64,000 nucleotides of DNA from Phaeobacter sp. A36a-5a (GCF_037911135.1 NZ_JBBLYU010000001.1:1984001-2048000); one strand, 5' to 3'. Counted from the stretch's first letter, positions 25,508 through 35,001 are shown. Numbers and translations are program-made. Notes: generated by a model from the sequence alone, not told the origin.

Positions 25508-26338
25508 ATGCTGACGCTGGGCCGCAGTTTCCTGTGGCAGCTGGTGTTGCCACGGCTGCTGGTGCTGCTGACATGGGCGCTGCTGAACACGGTTGTCGTG
25601 CTGCCGCTTCGGCTGCTTTATACGCTGGTGCTGATTGATGGACTGTTGCTGCTGTGGCAGGCGCGCAGTTTCCTGCGCAGCGCCGATGCCCATATTCGCG
25701 ACACCGGTCATCTGGCGCCGGTCTGGGGCGGCTATCTGGCCATTCTCTTCGCCGGTTTTGCCACGGTGACCCTGTGGTGGGACGCAGTGCTGATCGCCAC
25801 CACCCCGAAGGAGCCGGATTATGCCGAAACCGAACGGCTGGCGCGCGAGGCGCTATATGATCTGTCGATCACCCCGGATGGGCGTCGGCTGGTCTTTGCC
25901 GGGGAAATCCCGCATGGGCTGACGCGCCGGGTGGCGGCGATGATGGCCGAGGCCCCGGCCCTGCGCGAGGTGGCGCTGAGCGGTCCGGGCGGGCTGATCT
26001 ATGAGGCGCGAGGTGTGGCCCGGCTGATCCGGGAGCGCGCATTGGACACGGTGGCCGAGGGTGCCTGCGCCTCGGCCTGCACCTTGGTCTTTGCCGCCGG
26101 AGAGGAGCGCAGGCTCGCCAAGGGAGGCAGCCTTGGGTTCCATTCTTATGCGCTGGCCTTTCCCGGTGGGTTGCCGCAGGTCGATCTGAACCGCGAACAG
26201 GCCCGCGACCGCGATTTTCTGATTGCACAGGGGGTCAGCGCCGATTTTGCCGAGCGGCTGTTTGCCACCGACCATCGCCAGCTCTGGACACCGGATGCGG
26301 ACGAGCTGCGGCGCGCAGGTGTGCTGACCCGGCCCTAA
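25508..26338 (+). CDS. Membrane protein with ClpP/SppA-like (COG3904) domain
   Basis: From the ATG at 25508 the protein has 276 residues. It begins with three hydrophobic segments (about 5-25, 29-48 and 74-95), then a soluble domain that fits the COG3904 family of predicted periplasmic proteins distantly related to ClpP and SppA: EVALSGPGGLIYEARGVARLI, then VAEGACASACTLVFAAGEERRLA, then LGFHSYALA. The SACTLVFAAG and FHSY segments sit where the crotonase-like serine protease residues would be. A GTG at about 25420 could add 29 residues. It follows argP by 110 bases. Substrate and function unknown. Confidence 0.75.
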   Translation: MLTLGRSFLWQLVLPRLLVLLTWALLNTVVVLPLRLLYTLVLIDGLLLLWQARSFLRSADAHIRDTGHLAPVWGGYLAILFAGFATVTLWWDAVLIATTPKEPDYAETERLAREALYDLSITPDGRRLVFAGEIPHGLTRRVAAMMAEAPALREVALSGPGGLIYEARGVARLIRERALDTVAEGACASACTLVFAAGEERRLAKGGSLGFHSYALAFPGGLPQVDLNREQARDRDFLIAQGVSADFAERLFATDHRQLWTPDADELRRAGVLTRP

Positions 26339-26347
26339 GGCGCCGGT

Positions 26348-26818
26348 TTATTGCAGCGATTTGGTCATTCGGTAGTTGTGCAGCATCACGCCGCGCCGTT
26401 CGAAATCGCGCCGCCCCTCATCGCTGAAGCCCTGCCGGGTGAAGAAGCGCTTTGCGGCCTCGCTGGCCTCGACATAGAGGATCTTCAGCCCCAGATCGCG
26501 CGCCCGGATCTCCAGCTGACGATAGAGCGCCAAGCCGACGCCTGTGCCCGCCACATCCGGGTGGCAGTAGAAGCAATCAATATGGCCGTCCTGCTCCAGC
26601 TCGATAAAGCCCTGCGGCTGATCGCGGCCGTCAGCCGCAACGAAGATGACCCGCCCGTCCAGAGCCCGGCTTTGCCAGACCGTGCCGGGGGCGGCTTCCG
26701 GGCTCCATGCGGCGCATTGAGCGGCGGTGTAGTCCTGCCGCGCAACACCATGCACGGCGGCATGAAAGATCTGCGCCACTGCGGCGGCATCTTCGGCGCG
26801 GAACTCTCTGATCTGCAT
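26348..26818 (-). CDS. GNAT-family N-acetyltransferase
   Basis: The 156-residue protein (MQIREFRAEDAAAVAQIFHA) shows the GNAT fold: beta strands with GFIELEQDGHIDCFYCHPDVAGTGVGLALYRQLE carrying the acetyl-CoA pyrophosphate loop (V-A-G-T-G-V-G, a slightly changed Q/RxxGxG/A), and the final AKRFFTRQGFSDEGRRDFERRG. It resembles the YafP/YhfP-like putative acetyltransferases. It converges with the COG3904 gene (10 bases between stops) and is followed upstream by yebC's terminator. Substrate unknown. Confidence 0.88.
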   Translation of the reverse strand: MQIREFRAEDAAAVAQIFHAAVHGVARQDYTAAQCAAWSPEAAPGTVWQSRALDGRVIFVAADGRDQPQGFIELEQDGHIDCFYCHPDVAGTGVGLALYRQLEIRARDLGLKILYVEASEAAKRFFTRQGFSDEGRRDFERRGVMLHNYRMTKSLQ

Positions 26819-26858
26819 CGGGCGGCCTTTCTACAGCATTCCCAAGGGGTTCAAAGAA

Positions 26859-26885
26859 AAAGGCCCGCCGGGCTGGCGGGCCTTT
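26859..26885 (-). terminator. Rho-independent terminator of the yebC gene
   Basis: AAAGGCCCGCC (26859-26869) and GGCGGGCCTTT (26875-26885) form a perfect 11-base-pair stem around a 5-base loop; on the minus strand it is followed by TTTCTTTG. It lies 22 bases past the yebC stop. Confidence 0.9.
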
Positions 26886-26906
26886 AAAATCGCATCGGAC
26901 GCTGGC

Positions 26907-27647
26907 TCAGAGCTGCGCCATCACCTCGTCGGAGGCTTCAAAATTGGTGGTGACCCGCTGCACGTCGTCGTCATCTTCCAGCGCATCCACCAGCTTCATC
27001 AGCTTCTGCATGCCTTCGAGATCCAGCTCGGTTGTGGTGGTGGGTTTCCAGACCAGCTTGGTCGATTCCGACTCGCCCAGTTCAGCCTCAAGCGCAGTGG
27101 AGACCTCGTTGAGGTCGGTGTCGGCGCAGTAGATCAGATGCCCGTCCTCGGCGCTTTCGACATCCTCGGCACCGGCTTCGATGGCGGCCATCATGACGGT
27201 ATCGGCATCGCCGACAGCGGCGGGATATGTCACCTCGCCCTTGCGTTCGAACATGAAACCCACGGAACCGGTTTCGCCGAGGTTGCCACCGTTCTTGGAG
27301 AAGGTGGAGCGCACGTTGGAAGCGGTGCGGTTCTTGTTGTCGGTCATGGTTTCGACGATCACGGCGACACCGTTGGGGCCATAGCCCTCATAGCGGATTT
27401 CGTCGTAGTTCTCGGCGTCGCCGCCGGTGGCTTTCTTGATCGCGCGGTCAATCACATCCTTGGGGACGGACTGGCTCTTGGCTTCCTTGACGGCCAGACG
27501 CAGACGCGGGTTCTTGTCCGGGTCGGGGTCGCCCATCTTTGCGGCGACGGTGATTTCCTTGGAGAGTTTCGAGAACAGTTTCGACCGCGCGGCGTCCTGA
27601 CGGCCCTTGCGGTGCTGGATGTTCGCCCATTTGGAATGGCCTGCCAT
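26907..27647 (-). CDS. yebC: YebC/PmpR-family protein
   Basis: The 246-residue protein starts [21 protein letters not shown], invariant for the YebC family, and retains [24 protein letters not shown] and the acidic C-terminal third. In bacteria such proteins act as DNA-binding regulators (PmpR, YebC) or, as TACO1/YebC2-type proteins, in translation of proline tracts. In many alphaproteobacteria it is next to ruvC; here it is monocistronic with its own terminator. Cytoplasmic. Length is normal for the family. Confidence 0.96.
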   Translation of the reverse strand: MAGHSKWANIQHRKGRQDAARSKLFSKLSKEITVAAKMGDPDPDKNPRLRLAVKEAKSQSVPKDVIDRAIKKATGGDAENYDEIRYEGYGPNGVAVIVETMTDNKNRTASNVRSTFSKNGGNLGETGSVGFMFERKGEVTYPAAVGDADTVMMAAIEAGAEDVESAEDGHLIYCADTDLNEVSTALEAELGESESTKLVWKPTTTTELDLEGMQKLMKLVDALEDDDDVQRVTTNFEASDEVMAQL

Positions 27648-27827
27648 GGTGCATCCTTGCTAATTCAATTTCGGATCTGGCGCCCATATAGCCCCGACAC
27701 CGGGGGGCTTTCAAGCGCCCCATATCCGGCCCGGCGCACCATGCGGACGGTGACAGCCGTGAGCCGCACTGCATCCGGCGTGCAGGGAGGCGCTTGTCCC
27801 GCAGCGCGCAACCGCTAGAGTGGCGCC

Positions 27828-29603
27828 ATGACATTTGACCAGATTGTATTGTTCGCCCTCTTCGCTGCTGTCTTTGGCCTGCTGCTGTGGGGCAAGTATC
27901 GCTATGATATCGTGGCTTTTTCCGCATTGATGGTGGCGGTCCTGCTGGGGGTGGTGCCTGCCAATGACGCCTTTGCCGGATTTGGCCATCCGGCAACATT
28001 GGTGGTGGCACTGGTGCTGGTGGTTTCGGCCGGGCTGGTGCGCTCGGGTGCGGTGTTTCTGATCACCCGCACGCTGGTCGACAGCAGCCGCAATCTGGGC
28101 GCACATATCGCGCTGATGGGCGGTATTGGCGCGGTGCTGTCGGCCTTTATGAACAATGTGGCGGCGCTGGCGCTGCTGATGCCGGTGGACATCCAGACCG
28201 CGCGCAAGGCCGGGCGGGCGCCGGGGTTGAGCCTGATGCCGCTGTCCTTTGCCACCATTCTGGGCGGTATGGTGACGCTGATCGGCACGCCGCCCAATAT
28301 CATTATCGCGTCGATCCGGGCCGAAACTCTGGGCGAACCCTTCGGAATGTTCGACTTTGCCCCGGTCGGCGGCATCGCGGCGCTGGCGGGGCTGCTGTTT
28401 GTGGCGCTGATCGGCTGGCGGCTGATCCCGCTGCGCCAGAATGCGGCCGGCGACTCGGAGGCACAGCTGTCGCAGTATATCGCCGAGCTGACGGTGCCCG
28501 AAGGATCAGGCCTGATCGGTCAGCGTCTGGGCGAGCTGGACGCGGAAGCCGACAAGGCCGATGTGGCGATCCTCGGGTTGATCCGCGACGGCAAGCGGCT
28601 CTATGGGCGCGCGGCGGGTCAGCTGCTGCGGGCCGGTGATGCGCTGGTGCTGGAGGCCACGCCCGAAGCGCTGGATGAATTCCGCACCGCCGCCTCGCTC
28701 GATTTTGCCGATGCCGCCCGGCAGGAGAAGCTGGGCGCCGCCGGTGATGGGCTGGAGCTGGTTGAGGTGGTGGTGCCGGAAACCGCCCGTATCAAGGGGC
28801 GCAGCGCGCAGGCGCTGGGTCTGGCCTGGCGGCAGAACACCGTGCTGATGGGGTTGGCGCGGCAGGGCCGCCGCCTGACCCGGCATATCCGGCAGGAACA
28901 GATCGAGGCGGGGGATATCCTGCTGCTGCTCTGCCCGCCTGATCGCGGCACGGATGTCACCGAATGGCTGGGCTGCCTGCCGCTGGCGGAACGCGGCCTG
29001 TCGGTCACTGCCAATGACAAGACCTGGCTTGCCATCGCGCTGTTTGCAGGCGCGGTGCTGTCGGCCTCGCTGGGTATCATCTACCTGCCGATTGCGCTGG
29101 GGCTGGTGGTGGTGGCCTATGTTCTGACCAAGATCCTGCCGCTGGCGGAATTATACGACCATATCGAATGGCCGGTGGTGGTTCTGCTCGGCTCGATGAT
29201 CCCCTTGGGGGCGGCGCTGGACAGTGCCGGCGGCACTGCGCTGATCGCCGAGAGCCTGCTGACGCTGACCGCGGGCATGCCCGCCTGGGCCATTCTGACC
29301 GTGCTGATGGTGGTCACCATGACGCTGTCGGATGTGTTGAACAACACCGCCACGGCCATTGTCGCGGCCCCGGTCGGGATCCAGATGGCCAATGGTCTGG
29401 GCGTGTCGCCGGATCCGTTCCTGATGGCGGTGGCGGTGGCGGCCTCGGCGGCGTTCCTGACCCCCATCGGGCATAAGAACAACACGCTGGTGCTGGGTCC
29501 GGGCGGCTACCACTTTGGCGATTACTGGCGCATTGGCCTGCCGCTGGAGGTGCTGATCATCGCCGTCTCCATCCCCGCAATCCTGCTGTTCTGGCCGCTG
29601 TGA
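27828..29603 (+). CDS. SLC13-type carrier with two RCK/TrkA-C domains (first copy)
   Basis: This 591-residue membrane protein has hydrophobic halves flanking a soluble insert. The N-terminal half contains FMNNVAALALLMPVDIQ and GGMVTLIGTPPNIIIASIRA; the C-terminal half contains SDVLNNTATAIVAAPVGIQ and TPIGHKNNTLVLGPGGYHFGD, the paired substrate- and sodium-binding loops of the divalent anion:Na+ symporter (SLC13) superfamily. Residues about 215-400 carry two TrkA-C (RCK-type) repeats (GSGLIGQRLGELD, ARIKGRSAQALGLAWRQNTV). Similar proteins include sulfate and citrate-like carriers; the substrate is not readable. A related carrier of the same design lies at 31437-33254. Confidence 0.9.
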   Translation: MTFDQIVLFALFAAVFGLLLWGKYRYDIVAFSALMVAVLLGVVPANDAFAGFGHPATLVVALVLVVSAGLVRSGAVFLITRTLVDSSRNLGAHIALMGGIGAVLSAFMNNVAALALLMPVDIQTARKAGRAPGLSLMPLSFATILGGMVTLIGTPPNIIIASIRAETLGEPFGMFDFAPVGGIAALAGLLFVALIGWRLIPLRQNAAGDSEAQLSQYIAELTVPEGSGLIGQRLGELDAEADKADVAILGLIRDGKRLYGRAAGQLLRAGDALVLEATPEALDEFRTAASLDFADAARQEKLGAAGDGLELVEVVVPETARIKGRSAQALGLAWRQNTVLMGLARQGRRLTRHIRQEQIEAGDILLLLCPPDRGTDVTEWLGCLPLAERGLSVTANDKTWLAIALFAGAVLSASLGIIYLPIALGLVVVAYVLTKILPLAELYDHIEWPVVVLLGSMIPLGAALDSAGGTALIAESLLTLTAGMPAWAILTVLMVVTMTLSDVLNNTATAIVAAPVGIQMANGLGVSPDPFLMAVAVAASAAFLTPIGHKNNTLVLGPGGYHFGDYWRIGLPLEVLIIAVSIPAILLFWPL

Positions 29604-29714
29604 TCGGCGCTGTGGCGCTGCTGTGACCCAACGGCAGGGACCGCAGGGTTTGCGCCGCGCCCCTCTGCACGCTTAGGCTGATCCCACAACCGGGACCAAC
29701 AGCAGAGGCACGCC

Positions 29715-31385
29715 ATGGGACAGCCGACGGACAACAGCGCAGATGTGATCATCGTCGGGGCCGGGCTGGCCGGGCTGGTGGCGGCAGCCGAACTGGGCGA
29801 CCGGGGCAAGCGGGTGATCCTGCTGGATCAGGAGCCTGCACATTTCCTGGGCGGTCAGGCGCATTGGAGCCTGGGCGGGCTGTTCATGATCGACACGCCC
29901 GAGCAGCGCCGCATGGGCATTCGCGACTGTCCCGATCTGGCGCGGCGCGACTGGTTCGGCAGCGCCCAGTTTGACCGCCCCGAAGACCATTGGCCGCAAC
30001 ACTGGGCGCGCGCTTATCTGGACTTTGCCAGCGGCGAGATGCGGGCCTGGCTGCATGGTCTGGGAATGCGCTGGTTTCCGGTGGTCGGCTGGGCTGAACG
30101 GGGCGGTGGCGACGCCGAGGGGCATGGCAATTCGGTGCCGCGTTTTCACCTGACCTGGGGCACCGGACCGGGGGTGGTCGCCCCCTTTGCCGCGCGGGTC
30201 GAAGCCCATATCGAGGCTGGTCTGATCCAGCCGCGCTTTCGCCATCAGGTGAGCCATATCATCACTCAGGGCGGCACTGTCAAAGGTGTCTCCGGCGAGG
30301 TCTTGGCGGCAGATGACGCGCCGCAGGGGGCCCGCACCAACCGTCAGGAAATCGGCGAATTCGAGGTCTATGCGCCCTCGGTGCTGGTCGCCTCGGGCGG
30401 GATTGGCGGCAATCTGGATGCGGTGCGCCAGAACTGGCCGGTGGAGCGGCTGGGACCTGCACCGCGCCGCATGGTGGCGGGCGTGCCCTTTCACGTCGAT
30501 GGGCGGATGATCCCGATTGCGCAGGCGGCGGGCGGCCATGTCATCAATGCCGACCGGATGTGGCATTACACCGAAGGGCTGCGCAACTGGGATCCGATCT
30601 GGCCCAACCACGGCATCCGCATTCTGCCCGGGCCATCGTCGATGTGGTTTGACGCCAGAGGCGACCGGCTGCCTGCGCCTTATCTGCCGGGGTTCGACAC
30701 GCTGGGCACGCTGCGCGAGATCCTGAAGACGGGCCATGATTACAGCTGGTTCATCCTGAGCCAGAAGATCATCCAGAAGGAATTCGCCCTGTCGGGGTCC
30801 GAACAGAACCCCGATCTCACCTCCGGCAAATGGGGCGAGGTGCTGCGCGCCCGGCTGTTGTCGCGGGGCAAGGCCCCTGCCCCGGTTGAGGCCTTCAAGA
30901 AACATGGTGCGGATTTTGTGGTGGCCGACACGCTGAGCGAGCTGGTGGCGGGCATGAATGAGATCGGCGATGTCGCACTGGAGGAAACCCACCTGCGGCG
31001 TCAGATCGAAGCGCGCGATGCCCAGGCCGACAATCCCTTTGCCAAGGATGCGCAGATCATCGCCATCAATGCCGCGCGCAACTACCGGGGCGACCGGCTG
31101 ATCCGCACCGCCAAGCCGCATCGGATTCTGGACCGCGCCAATGGGCCGCTGATCGCGGTGCGGCTGAATATCCTGACCCGCAAGTCACTGGGCGGTTTGC
31201 AGACCGATCTTGACGGGCAGCTGATTGGCGCCGATGGCACGCCGGTGCAGGGACTGTTTGCCGCCGGAGAGGTCGCAGGCTTTGGCGGTGGCGGCTATCA
31301 CGGCTACAACGCGCTGGAGGGCAGCTTTCTGGGCGGCTGCCTGTTTACCGGTCGTCAGGCAGGCCGGTCCCGCGCCATCGCATGA
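29715..31385 (+). CDS. FAD-binding oxidoreductase (COG3573, KsdD-like)
   Basis: The 556-residue protein has a dinucleotide-binding N-terminus (ADVIIVGAGLAGLVAAAELGDRGKRVILLDQE) and, at the end, the FAD_binding_2 closing motif GLFAAGEVAGFGGGGYHGYNALEGSFLGGCLFTGRQAGR. The middle contains FHLTWGTGPGVVAPFAARVEAH. The family is annotated as 3-ketosteroid dehydrogenase-like or predicted oxidoreductase; no member is well characterised in bacteria of this group. No signal peptide. It is between two SLC13-type carriers, one upstream on the same strand and one downstream and convergent. Substrate unknown. Confidence 0.9.
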   Translation: MGQPTDNSADVIIVGAGLAGLVAAAELGDRGKRVILLDQEPAHFLGGQAHWSLGGLFMIDTPEQRRMGIRDCPDLARRDWFGSAQFDRPEDHWPQHWARAYLDFASGEMRAWLHGLGMRWFPVVGWAERGGGDAEGHGNSVPRFHLTWGTGPGVVAPFAARVEAHIEAGLIQPRFRHQVSHIITQGGTVKGVSGEVLAADDAPQGARTNRQEIGEFEVYAPSVLVASGGIGGNLDAVRQNWPVERLGPAPRRMVAGVPFHVDGRMIPIAQAAGGHVINADRMWHYTEGLRNWDPIWPNHGIRILPGPSSMWFDARGDRLPAPYLPGFDTLGTLREILKTGHDYSWFILSQKIIQKEFALSGSEQNPDLTSGKWGEVLRARLLSRGKAPAPVEAFKKHGADFVVADTLSELVAGMNEIGDVALEETHLRRQIEARDAQADNPFAKDAQIIAINAARNYRGDRLIRTAKPHRILDRANGPLIAVRLNILTRKSLGGLQTDLDGQLIGADGTPVQGLFAAGEVAGFGGGGYHGYNALEGSFLGGCLFTGRQAGRSRAIA

Positions 31386-31436
31386 GCGGCCAAAACCTGC
31401 GGTAACTCATGGTTAACAAATCCTTACCGGCCGTTG

Positions 31437-33254
31437 TTAAAGCGGCCAGAAGAAGGGGATGAGGATGGAGGCCAGAAGGCCGACGCTGAAGTTCAGCGGA
31501 ATGCCAACGCGCAGGAAGTCGGTGAATTTGTAACCGCCCGGACCGTAGACCAGCATATTGGTCTGATAGCCGATTGGCGTCGCAAAAGAGGCCGAGGCCG
31601 CAACCATGACCGCAACCACCAGCGGGCGCGGATCAATGCCCATGGCCTGTGCCAGCCCGACCGCAATCGGCGTGACCACCACCGCCACGGCATTGTTGGA
31701 GACCAGCTCGGTCAGGATCGAGGTCAACAGATAGACCGCCCAGACCAGTAGGAACGGCGGCAGCAGCGACAGCGAGGGGGCCACGGCATCCACGATCAGA
31801 CGCACCGCACCCGAGCTTTCCAGGGCGGCCCCGATCGCGAGCATGGCAAAGATCAGCGTCAGTAGGCGCCCATCGACAAATGAGAAAGCCTCATCCGCGT
31901 CGATGCAGCGGGTGATCAGCACGGTGGAGACGGCCAGCACCGACAGCAGCAGGATTGGCGCCACATTGAGCGCGGCGAGCAGCACGATCCCGATCAGCGC
32001 GGCAATGGCGATGGGGGCGTGGCGCCGGCGATAGGCGCGCACCGAGGGTTGCGAGACGGCCGCCATATCCATATCGGCGGCCAGTCGCTGGATATCCTCG
32101 ACATTGCCTTCCAGCAGCAGGGTATCGCCCACGCGCACCACCAGATCCTCAAGCTGCACACCGATGTTCTGATTGCGCCGATGCACCGCCAGCACATAAA
32201 CGCCATAGCGCCGCCGCAGGCGCATCGCGCCGAGCGACCGTCCCACCATGCGGCATCCGGGGGTGATCAGCACCTCCACGGTTGTGGTTTCCACGGTGGA
32301 GACCTGATCGACGCGCTTCAGCTCCTTGTTGCGTTGCAGGCTGAGGAGTTCGGTCATCTGGGTGCGCAGCACCACGCGGTCGCCGACCTGAAGCTCAACC
32401 CCTTTCAGCGCGTTGCGCAGCGAGATATCGCCGCGAATGACATCGACCAGACGGACGCCGGGCCGTTTGAACAGCTGCACGCCGGTGACTTCGCGGCCGA
32501 TCAGGTTGCTGTCCGGGGGGATCACCGCCTCGGTGAAGAATTTCATGCGGGACCGGTCGCTGAGCAGGCTGGCCATGCTGCTGCGATCCGGCAGCAGGCG
32601 CGGCGCGATGAAGCGCAGGTAGATCATGCCCCAGATCACCAGAATGATGCCAAGCGGTGTCACTTCGAAGATGGTGAAAGGCGTCAGCCCCTGCGCCCGC
32701 GCGACACCGTCAACCAGCAGGTTGGTAGAGGTGCCGATCAGCGTCAGCGTGCCGCCCAGGATGGCCGCATAGCTGAGCGGGATCAGCATCTTGGAGGCGG
32801 AAACGTTCATTGTGCGGGCGATCTGGATGAACACCGGGATCATCACCACCACTACCGGCGTATTCGACACCACCGCCGAGGCGGCAACGACAAAGACCAT
32901 CAAGAGCGCAATGGCCAGTTTCGGATTGACCTCGGCCTGTTTGCGGGCCTGCGCGGTAAAGGCATCCAGCGCGCCGGTGCGCACCAGCGCGCCCATGATG
33001 ATGAACATGGCCGCAATGGTCCAGGGCGCCGGGTTCGACAGCACGGGCAATGCCGCCTGATAGGGCAGAACGCCGGTTGCCAGCATCGCCGAGACACCGG
33101 CCAGCGCCACCACCTCGGTCGGGAAGGTTTCCCGCAGGAAAGCGGCAAACATGGCCACCACGATCAGCAACGTCAGAACCGCGCCACCGGTTTCGCCAAG
33201 GGGAATGAACTGCATCAGGGGTAAAGACATCCAAGAGGTTGAGAGATCAATCAT
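31437..33254 (-). CDS. SLC13-type carrier with RCK/TrkA-C domains (second copy)
   Basis: Starting at the ATG at 33254 (MIDLSTSWMSLPLMQFI) the protein has 605 residues and the same design as the carrier at 27828-29603: membrane half with NTPVVVVMIPVFIQIARTMN and GGTLTLIGTSTNLLVDGVAR, two RCK-type repeats in the middle (DSNLIGREVTGVQLFKRP; GCRMVGRSLGAMRLRRRYGV), membrane half with ELVSNNAVAVVVTPIAVGLA and TPIGYQTNMLVYGPGGYKFTDF. The gene's stop is about 50 bases from the convergent oxidoreductase gene. The substrate is not predictable; SLC13 relatives take up sulfate, dicarboxylates or taurine-derived anions. Confidence 0.9.
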   Translation of the reverse strand: MIDLSTSWMSLPLMQFIPLGETGGAVLTLLIVVAMFAAFLRETFPTEVVALAGVSAMLATGVLPYQAALPVLSNPAPWTIAAMFIIMGALVRTGALDAFTAQARKQAEVNPKLAIALLMVFVVAASAVVSNTPVVVVMIPVFIQIARTMNVSASKMLIPLSYAAILGGTLTLIGTSTNLLVDGVARAQGLTPFTIFEVTPLGIILVIWGMIYLRFIAPRLLPDRSSMASLLSDRSRMKFFTEAVIPPDSNLIGREVTGVQLFKRPGVRLVDVIRGDISLRNALKGVELQVGDRVVLRTQMTELLSLQRNKELKRVDQVSTVETTTVEVLITPGCRMVGRSLGAMRLRRRYGVYVLAVHRRNQNIGVQLEDLVVRVGDTLLLEGNVEDIQRLAADMDMAAVSQPSVRAYRRRHAPIAIAALIGIVLLAALNVAPILLLSVLAVSTVLITRCIDADEAFSFVDGRLLTLIFAMLAIGAALESSGAVRLIVDAVAPSLSLLPPFLLVWAVYLLTSILTELVSNNAVAVVVTPIAVGLAQAMGIDPRPLVVAVMVAASASFATPIGYQTNMLVYGPGGYKFTDFLRVGIPLNFSVGLLASILIPFFWPL

Positions 33255-33512
33255 CGGCGACCTGAAAGAACTGCGCGAACCGCCTCGCATATCGCGCGGC
33301 CCAAGGGAGTGAACCTGATCCGGTCACCGGAGGCAAGTGTTTCGCAACACGATGGGAGCATCTGGTCCCTATTTAGCGGTCCTTTGCGAATAAGCTTCGG
33401 AATTTGAGGGGTTTGGCAGGCGAATATCCCGCCCCGCCTGCCCAGGTTTCGCGCATGGAACGGGCGGGGTTGCCGTGGCCTGCACTAGGGGGCCTGGATC
33501 GGGTGGCCAGCG

Positions 33513-34325
33513 TCAGGGAGTTGCCTGCTCGAGAAGGCCGCCGACCCGGATCATGCGGATCGATTTGGCCGCCCCGGTGCGATCATCGGTTTCGACAAAA
33601 ACACCCGACAGGGTTGCCGGGCCTTCGGCCGGGGTAAAGCGGTTCTTGGGCATGCCGGTGAGAAAACGGCGCATCGGTTCGGCTTTCTCCATGCCGATCA
33701 CCGAGTTGTAATCGCCGCACATGCCAGCATCGGTCAGATAGCCGGTGCCCTCCGACAGGATCTGCGCATCGCCCGTCGGCACATGGGTATGGGTGCCCAC
33801 CACCAGCGACGCGCGGCCATTGCAGAAATGGCCCATCGCCATCTTCTCGGAGGTGGCCTCGCAGTGCATGTCCACGATCACCGCCTGCGCCAGCCCACCG
33901 CGTGGGTGCGATTTCAGCACCGCCTCAACGGCGCCGAAGGGATCGTCATAGGCCCGTTTCATGAACACCTGCCCCAGTGCCTGCACCACCAGCACCTTGC
34001 GCCCGCCCGGAGCATTGAACAGCCGGTAGCCGCGCCCCGGCGCGTTTTTGGCAAAATTCAGCGGCCGGATGATGCGCGGCTCTTTCTCAATGGCCTGCAA
34101 CATGTCCTTCTGGTCAAAGGCATGATCGCCAAGCGTCAGGCAATCGGCCCCGGCATCCAGCAGCAGCTTGGCGTGTTCGCCATTGAGCCCCATACCGTTT
34201 GAGGCATTCTCGCCATTGACCACGACAAAATCGAGCCGCCAGTCCTTGCGCATCTGCGGGAGGTGTTCGGAAATGGCCTTGCGTCCCGCACGGCCCATGA
34301 CATCGCCAAGAAATAATAGTCGCAT
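33513..34325 (-). CDS. TIGR00282 metallophosphoesterase (YmdB family)
   Basis: The ATG at 34325 opens MRLLFLGDVMGRAGRKAISE, carrying the first metal aspartate, followed by NGENASNGMGLNGEHA, TLGDHAFDQKD and GTHTHVPTGDAQILSEGTGYLTDAGM, all metal ligands of this calcineurin-like family. YmdB of Bacillus subtilis is a 2',3'- and 3',5'-cyclic nucleotide phosphodiesterase. The open frame extends 26 codons upstream, but those overlap the hairpins at 34377-34424. It follows the 5-FTHF cyclo-ligase gene on the same strand, an arrangement common in alphaproteobacteria. Confidence 0.93.
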   Translation of the reverse strand: MRLLFLGDVMGRAGRKAISEHLPQMRKDWRLDFVVVNGENASNGMGLNGEHAKLLLDAGADCLTLGDHAFDQKDMLQAIEKEPRIIRPLNFAKNAPGRGYRLFNAPGGRKVLVVQALGQVFMKRAYDDPFGAVEAVLKSHPRGGLAQAVIVDMHCEATSEKMAMGHFCNGRASLVVGTHTHVPTGDAQILSEGTGYLTDAGMCGDYNSVIGMEKAEPMRRFLTGMPKNRFTPAEGPATLSGVFVETDDRTGAAKSIRMIRVGGLLEQATP

Positions 34326-34376
34326 TGCCGCGTGGTACGCCGTTGCAAGGCTCAGGACAAGAGCCGCGTTGCGGGT

Positions 34377-34424
34377 GCAAAACTTTTTGAAAAGTTTTGC
34401 CAAGGTTTTTTGACAAACCCTTGG
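34377..34424 (-). terminator. Two adjacent hairpins between fthC and the phosphoesterase gene
   Basis: GCAAAACTTTT (34377-34387) pairs with AAAAGTTTTGC (34390-34400) around two bases, and CCAAGG (34400-34405) pairs with CCTTGG (34419-34424) around TTTTTTGACAAACC. Read on the minus strand the second hairpin comes first and the A/T-rich first hairpin second. They could terminate the fthC transcript or act as a structured leader for the phosphoesterase gene, whose start is 52 bases further. Confidence 0.6.
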
Positions 34425-34440
34425 CCCGTCGCAGCGGGTG

Positions 34441-35001
34441 TCAGCTGAACTGCAACACCCGGCTTTCGGTGATCAGCATGTCCAGCGGCTGGTCGGTGGG
34501 CTCCAGCGGCAGGCTTTCGGCCTCCTGCGCGTCAAAGGCAAAACCGATGGCGAGGGTTGGACGTTTGGCCCGCAGCAGCTCCAGAGTGCGGTCATAAAAG
34601 CCGCCGCCATAGCCCAGCCGCCCGCCGCGCGCATCAAAGGCGACCAGCGGCACGATCAGAATTTCCGGTTCGAAATAGTCATCGACCTCCGGCACCTTTG
34701 CCCCAAAGGGACCGTCACGCAGCGCGCCATCAGGCTGCCAGCGGCTGAAGTTCAGCGGTGTATCCTTGGCCTGAATCACCGGCACACCAACAGGGCCATG
34801 GGCGGCGGCTTCCGCCATCGCAGGAAGCGGGTCGATCTCGGTGCGGATCGGCATATAGCCCGACAGCGGCACGCCGCGATAGCCTGCCAGCACCTCCGAG
34901 AGATGCCCCGCCACACCGGGTTTATTCATGTCAAAGGCGGCCTTGCGGCGCTGAAAGGCCGCCTTGCGGGCGTCGGCCTTGATCCGGGTGAGGTCATCCA
35001 T
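34441..35001 (-). CDS. fthC: 5-formyltetrahydrofolate cyclo-ligase
   Basis: The ATG at 35001 opens MDDLTRIKADARKAAFQRRK; the protein has 186 residues. It contains the family's substrate and ATP loops: SGYMPIRTEIDP, and near the end LVAFDARGGRLGYGGGFYDRTLE. The enzyme uses ATP to convert 5-formyl-THF to 5,10-methenyl-THF. In many proteobacteria this gene lies beside 6S RNA; here mgtE is immediately upstream (60 bases) and I see no 6S RNA. It precedes the TIGR00282 phosphoesterase, separated by two hairpins. Confidence 0.93.
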   Translation of the reverse strand: MDDLTRIKADARKAAFQRRKAAFDMNKPGVAGHLSEVLAGYRGVPLSGYMPIRTEIDPLPAMAEAAAHGPVGVPVIQAKDTPLNFSRWQPDGALRDGPFGAKVPEVDDYFEPEILIVPLVAFDARGGRLGYGGGFYDRTLELLRAKRPTLAIGFAFDAQEAESLPLEPTDQPLDMLITESRVLQFS

